NCBI RefSeq assembly: GCF_001306035.1
Contig: NZ_LGCM01000065.1
Coordinates: 62,001 to 126,000, forward strand
Source of the DNA: Levilinea saccharolytica
GTDB lineage: Bacteria > Chloroflexota > Anaerolineae > Anaerolineales > Anaerolineaceae
Length of the DNA stretch: 64,000 bases
Direction: 5' to 3'
The position numbers and the translations under genes were made by a program. Below are positions 31,738-40,786 of this stretch, in pieces. The first letter of the stretch is position 1; the number at the start of each line of letters is the position of its first letter. Below the pieces are notes generated by a model. It was given only the letters and a program-made list of their open reading frames with translations. It searched no databases and was not told the DNA's origin.

Positions 31738-34257
31738 ATGTCGAATGCCATGGAAAAGCTGTGCGATGCCCCCAGCGGGCAGGTGGAGATTTTGCAGGGC
31801 AATATTGCCTTTGCGGCGGGGTGCGTGCGCGCCGGGATTCACTGCGCAGACGGCTACCCCGGTACGCCCAGTTCCGAGGTGATTGACCGCGGCCTTTCGC
31901 AGGTGCAGGACCGCATCCGCGTGGGCTGGTCGGTGAACGAGGCGGTGGCGGCCGGGGTGGGCCACGGTCACAGCCTGGCGGGGCGTGACTGCGTGGTGAC
32001 CATGAAGATCCCCGGGCTGTACCAGGCGGGGGACATCTTCACCAGCGGGGCGCTGTTTGTGCGCGAACGGGGCGCGCTGATCTATTACATCGCCAGCGAT
32101 TTCACCCCCTCTTCCACCCAGCACACCCTCGATCCGCGCTATCTGTTCAAAAGCTGCTTCACGCCCGTGTTTGAGCCGCGCAGCCATCAGGAGCTGCATG
32201 AGGCGGCCGCGATCGCCGTGGAGATCAGCCGCGCCTACAAAACCCAGGTGGTGATCCTGCCCAACGGCAATTTATGCCACAGCGAGGGTTTGGTGCGCCT
32301 GATGGAGCCGCAGCACCGCGACCCGGTGGATATGCCCGCGGATCTGCACCCGTTTAATGTGCTTCCGGCGGTGGCGCGCAAGAATTACGATGTGGTCATG
32401 GCCGAGCGCATGCCCGCGCTGGAGGCGATGGTGGAAAACAGCCCGCTCAACCGCTGGGACAAGGGCAGCGGCAAGCGCGGCATCATCACCTGCGGCATCA
32501 GCGACCTGTATGTGCGCGAGGTGGTGCAGTCTCTGGGCCTGGATGTGGACATCTTGTCGCTGGCCTTCACCAACCCCTTGCCGCTGGGTCTGATCCGCCG
32601 TTTCTGCGAGAGCATTCAGGGCCCCATCACCGTCATCGAAGACGGCTACCGCTGGCTGCAGGAAGCCGTGGAGGGGCTGGGCTTCCGCGTGGAAGGCAAG
32701 CCTCCCTACAGCCCGCTGACCGAGTGGACCCCGGCGCTGATCGCCCAAAAACTGGGCGAAGCCGCCCCCCAGGCAGGCGGTGCGCCCCTGGCGGCGCCGG
32801 TGATGCGCCCGCCGGTGATCTGTGCGGGCTGCCCCTACCGCCTGTTCGCCCTGGAGGTGTCTTTGCTGAAGAAAAAGGGGCTGGTGGACGCCGTGTTTGG
32901 CGATATCGGCTGCAACACCCTGCTGTATTTCATGAACGCGCTGGATACAGGCCTGGCGATGGGGGCCAGCGAGGCCCAACGGCTGGGCTATGTCACTTCC
33001 ATGCCGGAAAAGGCCGGGCGGGTGATCAGCGTGTTGGGGGACGGCACCGAATGTCACACCGGCATGGACTCCACCCGCAACACCGTGTACCGCAACATCC
33101 CCGGCGTGAAGGTGATTTTGGACAACGAATACGCCGGCATGACCGGTGGGCAGCCTTCACCCACCTCGCCCACCAATCTGGCGGGCCAGCCCATGCGCTT
33201 TGATCTGGTGGCTTCGCTGCAAGGCCACGGGGCCAAGGTGGTGGTGGCGGGGGCCTACGAAAAGAACACCCTGCGCAAAGCCCTGCGCACGGCCCTGAGC
33301 GAGGCCGAGCAGGGCGTCTTCACCACCATCGTGGTGCGCGACGGGGCCTGCATTCAGAAATCGCCGTCCAGCACCCAGCGGGTGGAGGTGGACCCGGCGG
33401 TGTGTAAGCAGTGCAACGCCTGCCTGATCTGCCCGGGGTTAGAACTGAACGCGGACGGCATTCCGACAGCCAACAACCTGTGTACCGGCTGCGGCGGACA
33501 CACCCCGGCCTGCGTGCAGATGTGCCCCACGCATGTGCTGCATGTGGTCACCCGTGAGACCGCCGAGCGGGCCGCCGTTCAGCCCAGCCTGGCCCCCGAA
33601 GTCCCCGCGGTGAGCTTTGACCGCGCTTTGCTGCCGGAGCGCATCGCCCTGGCCATTCGCGGCGTGGGCGGGCAGGGCAACCTGTTCTTCGGCACGGTGC
33701 TGGCCCAATGGGCCTTCTTAGCCGGGTACGGTGAGAAAAATATCATCAAGGGCGAGACCCACGGCATGGCCCAGATGGGCGGGCCGGTGATCAGCACCTT
33801 TGGCTGCGGTCAGGTCGCCAGCCCGGTGCTGCTGCCGGGGACGGCCGACTGCCTGATTACGATGGAGAAGAGCGAAGTGCTGCGCCCCGGCTTTTTGGAG
33901 ATGCTCAAACCGGGCGGCACGGTGCTGCTGGCCAGCACCCAGATCATCCCCCTGGGGCTGAAGGAAGACCAATACCCCAGCGACGAGGCGATTCAGGCCA
34001 GCCTGAAGGGCTTCCACGTGTGGGAAGTGGATGTTTTGGGGCAGGCCCTGGCTTTGGGCGACCCCACCGGCCGGATTGCCAATGTGGTCATGATGGGCAT
34101 CCTCAGCACGCTGCCGCCCTTTGATCAACTGCCGCCGGAATTGTGGCTGCAGGCCCTGCGCAAGGTCAACGCCCGCGCGGTGGTCTTTGCTGGAAATCAG
34201 GCGGCTTTCCAGGCGGGGCGCGAATACGCGGCCCGCTTGCAGGCCCAAGGCCGCTGA
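31738..34257 (+). CDS. iorAB: indolepyruvate:ferredoxin oxidoreductase, alpha and beta subunits fused
   Basis: Residues 1-about 600 are IorA-like: pyruvate-type domain (GYPGTPSSEVIDRG), TPP domain (VICAGCPYRLFALEVSL, VFGDIGCNTLL, VLGDGTECHTGMDSTRN) and two cysteine groups CKQCNACLICP and CTGCGG...CVQMCP for [4Fe-4S] clusters. From about 630 a second unit begins with IRGVGGQGNLFFGTVLAQWA, the typical start of the IorB subunit (GETHGMAQMGGPVIS). The enzyme oxidises aryl pyruvates from amino-acid breakdown to acyl-CoA and reduces ferredoxin. IorA and IorB are normally separate genes. AGGAGAGCC lies before the ATG. Confidence 0.9.
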   Translation: MSNAMEKLCDAPSGQVEILQGNIAFAAGCVRAGIHCADGYPGTPSSEVIDRGLSQVQDRIRVGWSVNEAVAAGVGHGHSLAGRDCVVTMKIPGLYQAGDIFTSGALFVRERGALIYYIASDFTPSSTQHTLDPRYLFKSCFTPVFEPRSHQELHEAAAIAVEISRAYKTQVVILPNGNLCHSEGLVRLMEPQHRDPVDMPADLHPFNVLPAVARKNYDVVMAERMPALEAMVENSPLNRWDKGSGKRGIITCGISDLYVREVVQSLGLDVDILSLAFTNPLPLGLIRRFCESIQGPITVIEDGYRWLQEAVEGLGFRVEGKPPYSPLTEWTPALIAQKLGEAAPQAGGAPLAAPVMRPPVICAGCPYRLFALEVSLLKKKGLVDAVFGDIGCNTLLYFMNALDTGLAMGASEAQRLGYVTSMPEKAGRVISVLGDGTECHTGMDSTRNTVYRNIPGVKVILDNEYAGMTGGQPSPTSPTNLAGQPMRFDLVASLQGHGAKVVVAGAYEKNTLRKALRTALSEAEQGVFTTIVVRDGACIQKSPSSTQRVEVDPAVCKQCNACLICPGLELNADGIPTANNLCTGCGGHTPACVQMCPTHVLHVVTRETAERAAVQPSLAPEVPAVSFDRALLPERIALAIRGVGGQGNLFFGTVLAQWAFLAGYGEKNIIKGETHGMAQMGGPVISTFGCGQVASPVLLPGTADCLITMEKSEVLRPGFLEMLKPGGTVLLASTQIIPLGLKEDQYPSDEAIQASLKGFHVWEVDVLGQALALGDPTGRIANVVMMGILSTLPPFDQLPPELWLQALRKVNARAVVFAGNQAAFQAGREYAARLQAQGR

Positions 34258-34282
34258 ACCGAACAGTAGGAGGTGCGCGCAG

Positions 34283-34993
34283 ATGACCCATCGGTATTAT
34301 CGCATTGACCCCCAGGTTTTTACGCGTTTCCCCGGCTACCGGCGCGGGGTGGTGGCGGCGCTGGACGTGCAGAATCCCCCGGCCCCCGCGGGGCTGGTGA
34401 CGGAGCTGCGCGCCGCGGAAGAGGCCCTGCGCGCGCGGCTGAGCCTGGAGGCGCTCTTAGAAGACCCCACTGTAGCGGCCTGGCGTGAGGCCTACCGTGC
34501 CGCGGGCATGAAACCCAGCGAGTTTCGCCCGTCGGTCGAGGCTCTGGTGCGGCGTGTGCTGCGCGGCGACGCCCTGCCGCTGATTTCTGCCCTGGTGGAT
34601 ATCGGCACACTGGCGTCCATCCACTACATGCTGCCCATTGGGGCGCATGCCCTGGACGATGTGCGTGGGGACCTCTCGCTGCGGCTGGCCCGCGGGGACG
34701 AGAACTTTGAACCCTTTGGCACGGACGTGCTGGAACATCCCGCGGCGGGTGAGATGATCTTCGCCGAGGGCGATACGGTGCTGACACGGCGCTGGACCTG
34801 GCGGCAGGCCAAACACACCCTGGTGACAGCCGAAACGCGAACGGTGGAATTCAACGTGGACGCGCTGGCCCTGGTGACGGATGCACAGGTGCACGCCATT
34901 TGCGAACAGGTGGCCGCCTGGGTGCAAACCTACTGCGGCGGGCAAACCCGCTGGGCGGTGCTGAGCGCGCAGCAGCCAGAAATGGAAATTTAA
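34283..34993 (+). CDS. B3/B4 domain protein (phenylalanyl-tRNA synthetase beta-like)
   Basis: The chain matches stand-alone B3/4 proteins: a helical N-part, then AAGMKPSEFRPSVEALVRRVLRG, SALVDIGTLASIHYMLPIGAHALDDV and FAEGDTVLTRRWTWRQAKHT. In PheRS this fold lies in the editing module, so the protein may hydrolyse mischarged tRNA or bind an amino acid, but free-standing members are not well studied. TAGGAGGTG before the ATG at 34283 fixes the start. It lies 25 nt after IorAB, in a likely operon. Confidence 0.85.
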   Translation: MTHRYYRIDPQVFTRFPGYRRGVVAALDVQNPPAPAGLVTELRAAEEALRARLSLEALLEDPTVAAWREAYRAAGMKPSEFRPSVEALVRRVLRGDALPLISALVDIGTLASIHYMLPIGAHALDDVRGDLSLRLARGDENFEPFGTDVLEHPAAGEMIFAEGDTVLTRRWTWRQAKHTLVTAETRTVEFNVDALALVTDAQVHAICEQVAAWVQTYCGGQTRWAVLSAQQPEMEI

Positions 34994-35024
34994 GGTAAAA
35001 AAGACATCTGAGGGCATATTTACA

Positions 35025-35052
35025 TGTGACAATGTCACAATGGTTGTATAAT
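35025..35052 (+). promoter_or_regulatory. promoter -10 with a perfect inverted-repeat operator upstream
   Basis: TATAAT at 35047-35052, preceded by TGTGACA-A-TGTCACA (35025-35039), a perfect 7-bp inverted repeat placed where a -35 region would be. TGTGA/TCACA half-sites resemble those of CRP/FNR-family regulators, but the centre is 5 not 6 bp. Confidence 0.55.
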
Positions 35053-35094
35053 CAAGCCAAGCACGTTCACCTAGCGTAGTACAAGGAGACTGAA

Positions 35095-35616
35095 ATGGCT
35101 GAAGAGAAAAAGAAGAATATTTTCGACCGGGCTGTGGACGCCCTGACCAACCGCGACGAGAAGGCTGCCGCGGAAAAAGCCGCTGCCGAAGCGGCGGAAG
35201 CCAAGGCGCTGTTGGAAAAAGCCCAGGCTGAGGCCGAGAAAGCCAAAGCAGAAGCCGAAGCCGCCAAGAAAGCTGCCTTGGATGCCGCTAAGAAAGCGGA
35301 AGAAGAGCGCGCGCGCCAGGGTATGCTCCTGCAGCAGCAGCGCCTGGCCGAGCAGAAAGCCGCCGCCGAAAAGGCCGCCGCGGAAAAAGCGGCCGCTGAA
35401 GCTGCTGCCGCTGCTGCTGCCGCTGCGGTGATTAAGCATGTGTGGACCAAGGACGACACCTATGCCAGCCTGGCCCTCAAGCACTACGGCAAGTTCACCG
35501 AACCCTACTGGCGGCTGATTTACGAACATAACAAGGGCATCATCGGCAACCATCCCAATGATATCCGCGTCGGGCTGGAAATCGAAATCCCGCCGCTCCC
35601 CGAAGAACTGAAGTAA
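35095..35616 (+). CDS. alanine-rich coiled-coil protein with LysM-like C-terminus
   Basis: Residues 20-110 are an extreme Ala/Glu/Lys coiled coil (repeats of EKAAAEKAAAE type). From about 115 the chain changes to a LysM-like domain (HVWTKDDTYASLALKHYGKFTEPYWRLIYEHNKGIIG and DIRVGLEIEIPPLP). No signal peptide. It may link the peptidoglycan or another glycan to a rod-like stalk, or be a structural protein inside the cell. It is followed 20 nt later by a repeat protein and probably expressed from the promoter at 35047. Confidence 0.75.
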   Translation: MAEEKKKNIFDRAVDALTNRDEKAAAEKAAAEAAEAKALLEKAQAEAEKAKAEAEAAKKAALDAAKKAEEERARQGMLLQQQRLAEQKAAAEKAAAEKAAAEAAAAAAAAAVIKHVWTKDDTYASLALKHYGKFTEPYWRLIYEHNKGIIGNHPNDIRVGLEIEIPPLPEELK

Positions 35617-35636
35617 GCCGGGAAAGAAACAAGAGC

Positions 35637-36482
35637 ATGACAAATTCTGGCGTTGATCTGGTAAGCCTTTTCCAAACGGTGACGCAAACCCTGGCGCAAA
35701 ACCAGCAGGGGTTGAACCAGGCGGATGTGTACAATCAGGATCACGGCACCAACATGGTGCAGACCTTTCAAACCATCACCGAGGCGCTGCAGGAAAAAAG
35801 CGGCAGCGCAGACAGCACGGCGATGGCGTATGCTGCCAAAAAGTTAGAGGCCAGCACCCGCAGCAGTTCAGGCCATTTGTATGCCCAGGGTCTGAACCAG
35901 GCCGCCGCGCAGTTCAAAGGCAAAAAGGTGGATGCCCAGGGGGCCATGCAGCTGCTGCAAACGCTGATCGCGGGCGGGCAGGTGGCCCCCAAGCCGCAAA
36001 CCCCCGCACCCGCGCCCCAGCCTCAGGCTCCGGCCGCGGGCGGTGACGACATGCTCGGCCAGTTATTGGGCGGGCTGATGGGCGGGCAAACTGCCCAGGC
36101 GCCTCAGCCCCAGGCTCCGGCCGCGGGCGGCGACGAACTGCTCGGCCAGTTATTGGGCGGGCTGATGGGCGGGCAAACTGCCCAGGCGCCCCAGCCCCAG
36201 GCCCCTGCCGCGGGCGGCGCGGATATGCTGGGCGCTTTGTTGGGCGGTCTGACCGGCTCTTCTGGCACGCAGTCCAACGCTCAGGACGGCCTGGATATGG
36301 GTGATTTGCTCAACGCGGGCATGGCCTACATGGCCGCCAAACAGCAGGGCGGCAGCAACGCCCAGGCACTGCTGCAGGCCTTCCTGGCCGGCAGCGGCAT
36401 GGGCACAGCCCCCCACCGCCAGCAGTCCACCCAGTTGGTCATCGGATCGTTCCTGCAAGCCTTAAGCGGAATGGCCAAATAG
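35637..36482 (+). CDS. repeat-containing protein of unknown function (281 aa)
   Basis: The N-terminal 110 residues look globular and helical (LFQTVTQTLAQNQQGLNQADVYNQDHGTNMVQTFQTI); the DHGTNM part is faintly like the DAK2/DhaL nucleotide loop but I would not assign it. The middle has three copies of a 29-residue unit with PQAPAAGGD and LLGQLLGGLMGGQTAQAP, encoded by 87-bp repeats. The C-terminal helix bundle ends in IGSFLQALSGMAK. The gene is followed by a strong terminator. It seems to be in one operon with the coiled-coil gene. Confidence 0.65.
   Translation: MTNSGVDLVSLFQTVTQTLAQNQQGLNQADVYNQDHGTNMVQTFQTITEALQEKSGSADSTAMAYAAKKLEASTRSSSGHLYAQGLNQAAAQFKGKKVDAQGAMQLLQTLIAGGQVAPKPQTPAPAPQPQAPAAGGDDMLGQLLGGLMGGQTAQAPQPQAPAAGGDELLGQLLGGLMGGQTAQAPQPQAPAAGGADMLGALLGGLTGSSGTQSNAQDGLDMGDLLNAGMAYMAAKQQGGSNAQALLQAFLAGSGMGTAPHRQQSTQLVIGSFLQALSGMAK
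36021..36281 (+). repeat. 87-bp in-frame tandem repeat (about 3 copies)
   Basis: Units start at 36021, 36108 and 36195 and encode 29 residues each. The first two copies are nearly identical at DNA level, the third is diverged, so copy number has changed recently. Confidence 0.85.
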
Positions 36483-36502
36483 GCTGTAAAACTGTACCCC
36501 CC

Positions 36503-36535
36503 AGCCCCCCTCCTCCAGAGGGGGGCTTTCTTTTT
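36503..36535 (+). terminator. intrinsic terminator after the repeat protein
   Basis: AGCCCCCCTC and GAGGGGGGCT arms, 5-nt loop, then TTCTTTTT. Confidence 0.85.
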
Positions 36536-36604
36536 CCCGCCGTCTGGCCCAACCTCAGGTACAATCATCCCAGTACCAGGCAAATTTGATTCAGGAGGAA
36601 ATGG

Positions 36605-37174
36605 ATGCCCTTTGCAAGTTCAGCCCATGAGAGTTCGTCAGAGGCCGGCAGCCGGATCTGCGAACGCTGCGGCGCGCCCTGCGCGCCGGAGGAATGGCTG
36701 TGCGCCCACTGCGGTCAGCCGCTGCGCGCAGACCGGCAGGCTGCCGTCCGCGCGTGGCTGCGGGCCGCGCACCAGCAGTTGGAATCCCTCAACAGCGCAT
36801 TGGCCTGGCTGCTGCTGATTTGCTGGGCGGCGTTTCCGCTGGTGGTGCTGGGCATCTCCGTGGCAGGGGAGCCGCATTGGAGCAAGTGGCTGGTGGGCCT
36901 GCTGTTGGCGGGCCTGACCTTCCTGGTCATGTCTATTCCCCTGGGCGGCCTGCGCGACGCGGCCCGCAAGCGCCGTTTTGAACGCGACATTTTGCCCCAA
37001 CTGGAGAAATTTGCCCAGGAGCAGGGGCTGACCCTGGGGGAACTGCGCGCTGCGGCGCGCGAGGAATTGAAAGGTCAAAAAAACGTCCACCTGCTGACCT
37101 ATCTGGAAGAAATCAGCGATTGGGACCTGCTGACCCGCGCACAAACATCCACCCAAGAAAGGCAAGAACCATGA
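36605..37174 (+). CDS. zinc-ribbon membrane protein
   Basis: A zinc-ribbon with CERCGAPC and CAHCGQPL opens the chain (about residues 19-40), followed by a helical part, two membrane segments (LAWLLLICWAAFPLVVLGISV; LLLAGLTFLVMSIPLGG) and a charged C-terminal helical domain (LPQLEKFAQEQGLTLGELRAAARE). No named family. CAGGAGG precedes the ATG. Its stop overlaps the ASCH gene by 4 bp. Confidence 0.7.
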   Translation: MPFASSAHESSSEAGSRICERCGAPCAPEEWLCAHCGQPLRADRQAAVRAWLRAAHQQLESLNSALAWLLLICWAAFPLVVLGISVAGEPHWSKWLVGLLLAGLTFLVMSIPLGGLRDAARKRRFERDILPQLEKFAQEQGLTLGELRAAAREELKGQKNVHLLTYLEEISDWDLLTRAQTSTQERQEP

Positions 37175-37659
37175 ACCCCGACGAAGACGATATCCAACGC
37201 GCCTGGCAGACCTATCTGGCTGCGCTGCCGCCCGACCACCCCCACCGCGCGCGCCCGCTGCCGGCCGCGTGGAGCTTTGGCGATTCCCCCGAAATGGCAG
37301 ATGAACTGGGCGGGCTGGTGTGCGCGGGGATCAAGACGGCCACCTGTTCGCTGATGTGGGGCTACGAGATGGGCGTGGACCCCATGCCCCAGGTGGGGGA
37401 TTTGAGCCTGATTTTGGACGGGCGCGGGCGGGTGATGGCCCTGATTGAGACGGTGGAATTGCGGCAGCGGGCCTACGAAGATGTGGACGCTGTTTTTGCC
37501 GCCGAGGAGGGCGAAGACGACCGTTCACTGCAATCCTGGCGCGAGGGGCATTGGCGCTACTTCACGCGCGAATGCCAGACCCTGGGGCGCACCTTCACCC
37601 CCCAGGCCCCGCTGCTGTGTGAGCGCTTTCGACTGGTGTGGCGGGCAGGTGAAGTTTAG
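37171..37659 (+). CDS. ASCH-domain protein
   Basis: The 162-residue chain has the ASCH pattern: helical start, ADELGGLVCAGIKTATCSL (with conserved Lys-Thr-Ala-Thr), GDLSLILDGRGRVMALIETVEL and a C-terminal WREGHWRYFTREC. ASCH proteins bind or modify RNA, some acting as N4-acetylcytidine amidohydrolases. The ATG at 37171 overlaps the preceding stop (ATGA), giving translational coupling. Confidence 0.85.
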   Translation: MNPDEDDIQRAWQTYLAALPPDHPHRARPLPAAWSFGDSPEMADELGGLVCAGIKTATCSLMWGYEMGVDPMPQVGDLSLILDGRGRVMALIETVELRQRAYEDVDAVFAAEEGEDDRSLQSWREGHWRYFTRECQTLGRTFTPQAPLLCERFRLVWRAGEV

Positions 37660-37770
37660 CCAGTTGGCCGGTTGACGCCCGCGGCGGGCGCGGTTAAGCT
37701 TGAGGTCGGTTTTTCTCACCGGCTTTGCGCAAACCGGATTTCCCCCAGCAGACCTTGAAGGAGCACCCCC

Positions 37771-38985
37771 ATGACCTCTGTCGAGGAAAGAATTGTACAG
37801 CGCCTGAACATGCTTGCAGGCGCCATCGGATGCCGTCATTCGGGCACGCCCGGCAATCTGGCAGCGGCCGCTTTTCTGGCCGATGAAATGCGGGCGTTAG
37901 GGTTGGAAGTGGAAGAACAGCGATTTGAAATCCCCTCCTGGACGGTGGAGGAGCAGTACCTGAAAGCCGCCGGGCAGGAACTGGCCGTGTACGCCAACCC
38001 CTATTCCCCCAGCTGCGCGGTGGAAGCGGAACTGGCGGCGGTGGGCACCCTGGCGGAGCTGGAACAGGCGGATTTGGGCGGCAAGATCGCCGTGCTGTAC
38101 GGGGATCTGACCCGCGCGCCCATTTCGGCCAAATCCTGGTTCCTGACCGAAGACCGCGACCGGCGCATTTTGGAGCTGCTGGAAGCCAACCCGCCCGCGG
38201 TCATCCTGGCGGTGCAGGCCGCCCCAGGCTCCACCAACCGTATTTTTGAAGATTGGGAATTCCTGCTGCCCTCCGCCACCTTGCCGGCCGAGAGCGGGCG
38301 GGTGGTGCTGCTGCACGCGGGTGAACGCGCTGAGGTGCGGCTGCGCACGGTGAGCGGCCGCGGCACGACCGCCAACATCATCGGCCGCCGCCAGGGTACG
38401 CGCCCCGAAACCCTGGTGCTGTGCGCCCATTACGACACCAAGGTGGACACCCCCGGCGCCAACGACAACGCCGCGGGCGTGGCGGCCATGCTGGCTGCGG
38501 CGGAACTGCTGCGCGAAGACGTGTTGGACTGCAATCTGGAATTGGTGGCTTTCACCAACGAGGAGTATCTGCCCATCGGCGACGACACCTATCTGGAGCG
38601 GCGCGGCGAAGGCTTTTTGGATCGGGTGCTGATGGCGATCAACTTTGACGGGCCCGGGCACATTGTGGATGTCAATTCGCTGGCCAGCTTTACCTGCTCG
38701 GCGGAGTTTCAGGCCGAGGTGGAGGCGGTCAGCCGCGCCTACCCGGCGGTGCAGTGGGTGGAGCCCTGGCCGCAGAGCAACCACAGCACCTTTGCCATGC
38801 GTGGGGTCCCCGCCCTGGCCTTCAGCAGCCGCGCCATCTGGCTGTATTCGCACCAGCACGACGACAGCCTGCGCTGGGTGCACCCGCCGCGCCTGCTGGA
38901 ATGCGCCCAACTGGCGGCAGATATCGTCCGGCGCATGCACGCCCGGCCGCTGGGCTGGATGCGCCCGGAAGCCGCCGCGGAATAA
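37771..38985 (+). CDS. M28-family metallopeptidase
   Basis: Zinc ligands of the M28 fold are visible: LVLCAHYDTKVDTPGANDNAAGVAAMLAAAELL (His, Asp), FTNEEYLPIGDD (Glu pair), ALMAINFDGPGH (Asp) and NHSTFAMRGVPALAFSS (His). An inserted PA-like segment (about 75-200) follows an N-terminal helical part. No signal peptide, so a cytoplasmic aminopeptidase is likely. AAGGAG 7 nt before the ATG supports the start. Confidence 0.88.
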   Translation: MTSVEERIVQRLNMLAGAIGCRHSGTPGNLAAAAFLADEMRALGLEVEEQRFEIPSWTVEEQYLKAAGQELAVYANPYSPSCAVEAELAAVGTLAELEQADLGGKIAVLYGDLTRAPISAKSWFLTEDRDRRILELLEANPPAVILAVQAAPGSTNRIFEDWEFLLPSATLPAESGRVVLLHAGERAEVRLRTVSGRGTTANIIGRRQGTRPETLVLCAHYDTKVDTPGANDNAAGVAAMLAAAELLREDVLDCNLELVAFTNEEYLPIGDDTYLERRGEGFLDRVLMAINFDGPGHIVDVNSLASFTCSAEFQAEVEAVSRAYPAVQWVEPWPQSNHSTFAMRGVPALAFSSRAIWLYSHQHDDSLRWVHPPRLLECAQLAADIVRRMHARPLGWMRPEAAAE

Positions 38986-39012
38986 CCCGCGAGACCGTTT
39001 TTTCTCACACCC

Positions 39013-39047
39013 ACCCGCCGGGGCCGCGCGCCTCGGCGGGTTTTTTT
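39013..39047 (+). terminator. intrinsic terminator of the M28 peptidase gene
   Basis: ACCCGCCG and CGGCGGGT arms, 13-nt GC-rich loop, then seven T. Confidence 0.85.
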
Positions 39048-39123
39048 GTGGGGGAGCCGGGCCGAAAAACGGGTATACTAAGCCGCAAGGGGAAACCTGC
39101 ACACCGAAGGGACGGCTGCGAAC

Positions 39124-39897
39124 ATGGTGCTGGAAGGCTGGGAATACGTTTGGATTGGGATCGCCGCGGTGGCGGCGGGGATGGTGAACGCGCTGGCGGG
39201 GGGCGGCACGCTGATCACCTTCCCCATGCTGACGGCGGTGGGGGTTCCGGCGGTGGTGGCTAACGTCACCAACACGGTGGCGCTGTGCCCGGGGTATTTG
39301 GGGGCCACGTTGGCGCAGTGGAAAGACCTTAAAGAGCTAAAACAGCGCCTGTGGCTGTACGTTCCGGCTTCGGTGCTGGGGGGCATTCTTGGGGGGGTAC
39401 TGCTGCTGAACACGGGTGAACGCCTGTTCCGCGATCTGGTTCCGTATCTGATCCTGCTGGCCTGTGCGCTGCTGGCCGCGGCTGATCCGCTGCGCGGCTG
39501 GCTGCTGCGGCGGACGGGGTCGGGCAGCAGCGCCCAACCGGCTTCGCTGGGGGTGTGGGCCGCCGCGGCCGTCTTTTTGGCGGCCATTTACGGCGGCTAT
39601 TTTGGGGCCGGGCTGAGCGTGATCGTGCTGGCGGTGTTGGGCCTGCTGCTCAGCCAACCTCTGACGCAGTTAAACGCCCTCAAGCAGGCGGTGGCTTTCA
39701 GCGTCAACATCGCCGCGGCGGTGTTCTTTGTCTTCTCCGGCCAGGTGCTGTGGTCTGCGGCGCTGGTGATGGCGGTGTGCGCCTGGGTGGGCGGCACCCT
39801 GGGCGGCAAACTGGCCAGCCGGGTGAAGCCCGCCGTGCTGCGCGGCGTGGTGGTGACCATTGGGGTGATTGTGGCCCTGGTGTACCTGCTGCGCTGA
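39124..39897 (+). CDS. TauE/SafE-family membrane exporter
   Basis: About eight membrane segments with the family repeats [22 protein letters not shown] and [20 protein letters not shown], typical of TauE/SafE (formerly DUF81) anion exporters. These transport sulfite, sulfoacetate or other organosulfur anions; the substrate here is unknown. A TATACT -10 (39074-39079) lies 45 nt upstream. Confidence 0.88.
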   Translation: MVLEGWEYVWIGIAAVAAGMVNALAGGGTLITFPMLTAVGVPAVVANVTNTVALCPGYLGATLAQWKDLKELKQRLWLYVPASVLGGILGGVLLLNTGERLFRDLVPYLILLACALLAAADPLRGWLLRRTGSGSSAQPASLGVWAAAAVFLAAIYGGYFGAGLSVIVLAVLGLLLSQPLTQLNALKQAVAFSVNIAAAVFFVFSGQVLWSAALVMAVCAWVGGTLGGKLASRVKPAVLRGVVVTIGVIVALVYLLR

Positions 39898-39946
39898 GGC
39901 CTGGCGTATAATTATCCTATCCCCCATCCTTTTCAGGAGCCAAACC

Positions 39947-40744
39947 ATGAAAATTTACCTCAGCGCTGACATTGAAGGCGTCACCGGCACTACCCATTGG
40001 GACGAAACCGAGATCAAATTCCCCGATTACTCCGACTTTCGCGAGCAGATGACCGCCGAGGTGGCCGCGGCCTGTGAAGGGGCGCTGCAGGCTGGGGCCA
40101 GCGAGGTATGGGTGCGCGACGCGCATCACTCCGCCCGCAACATCATCGCCGGGTCGCTCCCCGAGCAGACGCGTCTGGTGCGCGGCTGGGCCGGCCACCC
40201 GTATATGATGATGGAGCAGTTGGACGGCAGCTTCCAGGCGGCGGTGATGATTGGCTACCATGCCCGTGCAGGCTCGGCGGCCAACCCGCTTTCGCACACC
40301 ATTTCTCTTCGGGTCAGCACGATTAAGATCAACGGCCTGTATGCCTCCGAATTTATACTCAACGCCTACACGGCCGCATTGGCGGGCGTGCCGGTGGTGT
40401 TTGTTTCCGGCGATGAAGGTTTGTGCGAAGAAGCTGCCGCGCTGATCCCGGCCATCACGCATGTGGCGGTGAAGAGCGGCTGCGGCGACTCGACCATCAA
40501 TCTGCATCCGCAGGTGGCTTTGGAAAAAATCCGCGCGGGGGTGCAGCAGGCCCTGGCGGGCGACCTGTCTAAATGCCGGTTGGAGCTGCCCAAGCATTTC
40601 TCGGTGGAGATACGCTACAAAGAGATGCGCCACGCCTACAGCAGCTCGTTTTACCCGGGCGCGCGCCTGCTGGACACGCACACCATCGGCTTTGAAAGCG
40701 ACGACTATTTTGATGTGCTGCGCCTGGTGTCTTTCACCCTGTAA
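39947..40744 (+). CDS. M55-family peptidase (D-aminopeptidase DppA-like)
   Basis: The N-terminal MKIYLSADIEGVTGTTHWDE holds the metal ligands Asp8 and Glu10, followed by VRDAHHSARNI and YHARAGSAANPLSHT with the catalytic His region. The family forms decameric zinc D-aminopeptidases used in recycling D-amino-acid peptides. A TATAAT at 39907-39912 and CAGGAG before the ATG at 39947 support the start. PanE-like gene follows after 42 nt. Confidence 0.9.
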   Translation: MKIYLSADIEGVTGTTHWDETEIKFPDYSDFREQMTAEVAAACEGALQAGASEVWVRDAHHSARNIIAGSLPEQTRLVRGWAGHPYMMMEQLDGSFQAAVMIGYHARAGSAANPLSHTISLRVSTIKINGLYASEFILNAYTAALAGVPVVFVSGDEGLCEEAAALIPAITHVAVKSGCGDSTINLHPQVALEKIRAGVQQALAGDLSKCRLELPKHFSVEIRYKEMRHAYSSSFYPGARLLDTHTIGFESDDYFDVLRLVSFTL

Positions 40745-40786
40745 GCGGGGCGGCAAAAGCAGCAGCGGCTCAAACAGGAGGCTAGA

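Noticed and set aside
35637-35980. Assignment of the repeat protein to the DAK2/DhaL family
   Set aside because: Only a short DHGTNM piece resembles the DhaL loop; the Asp residues needed for metal binding are not clearly present.
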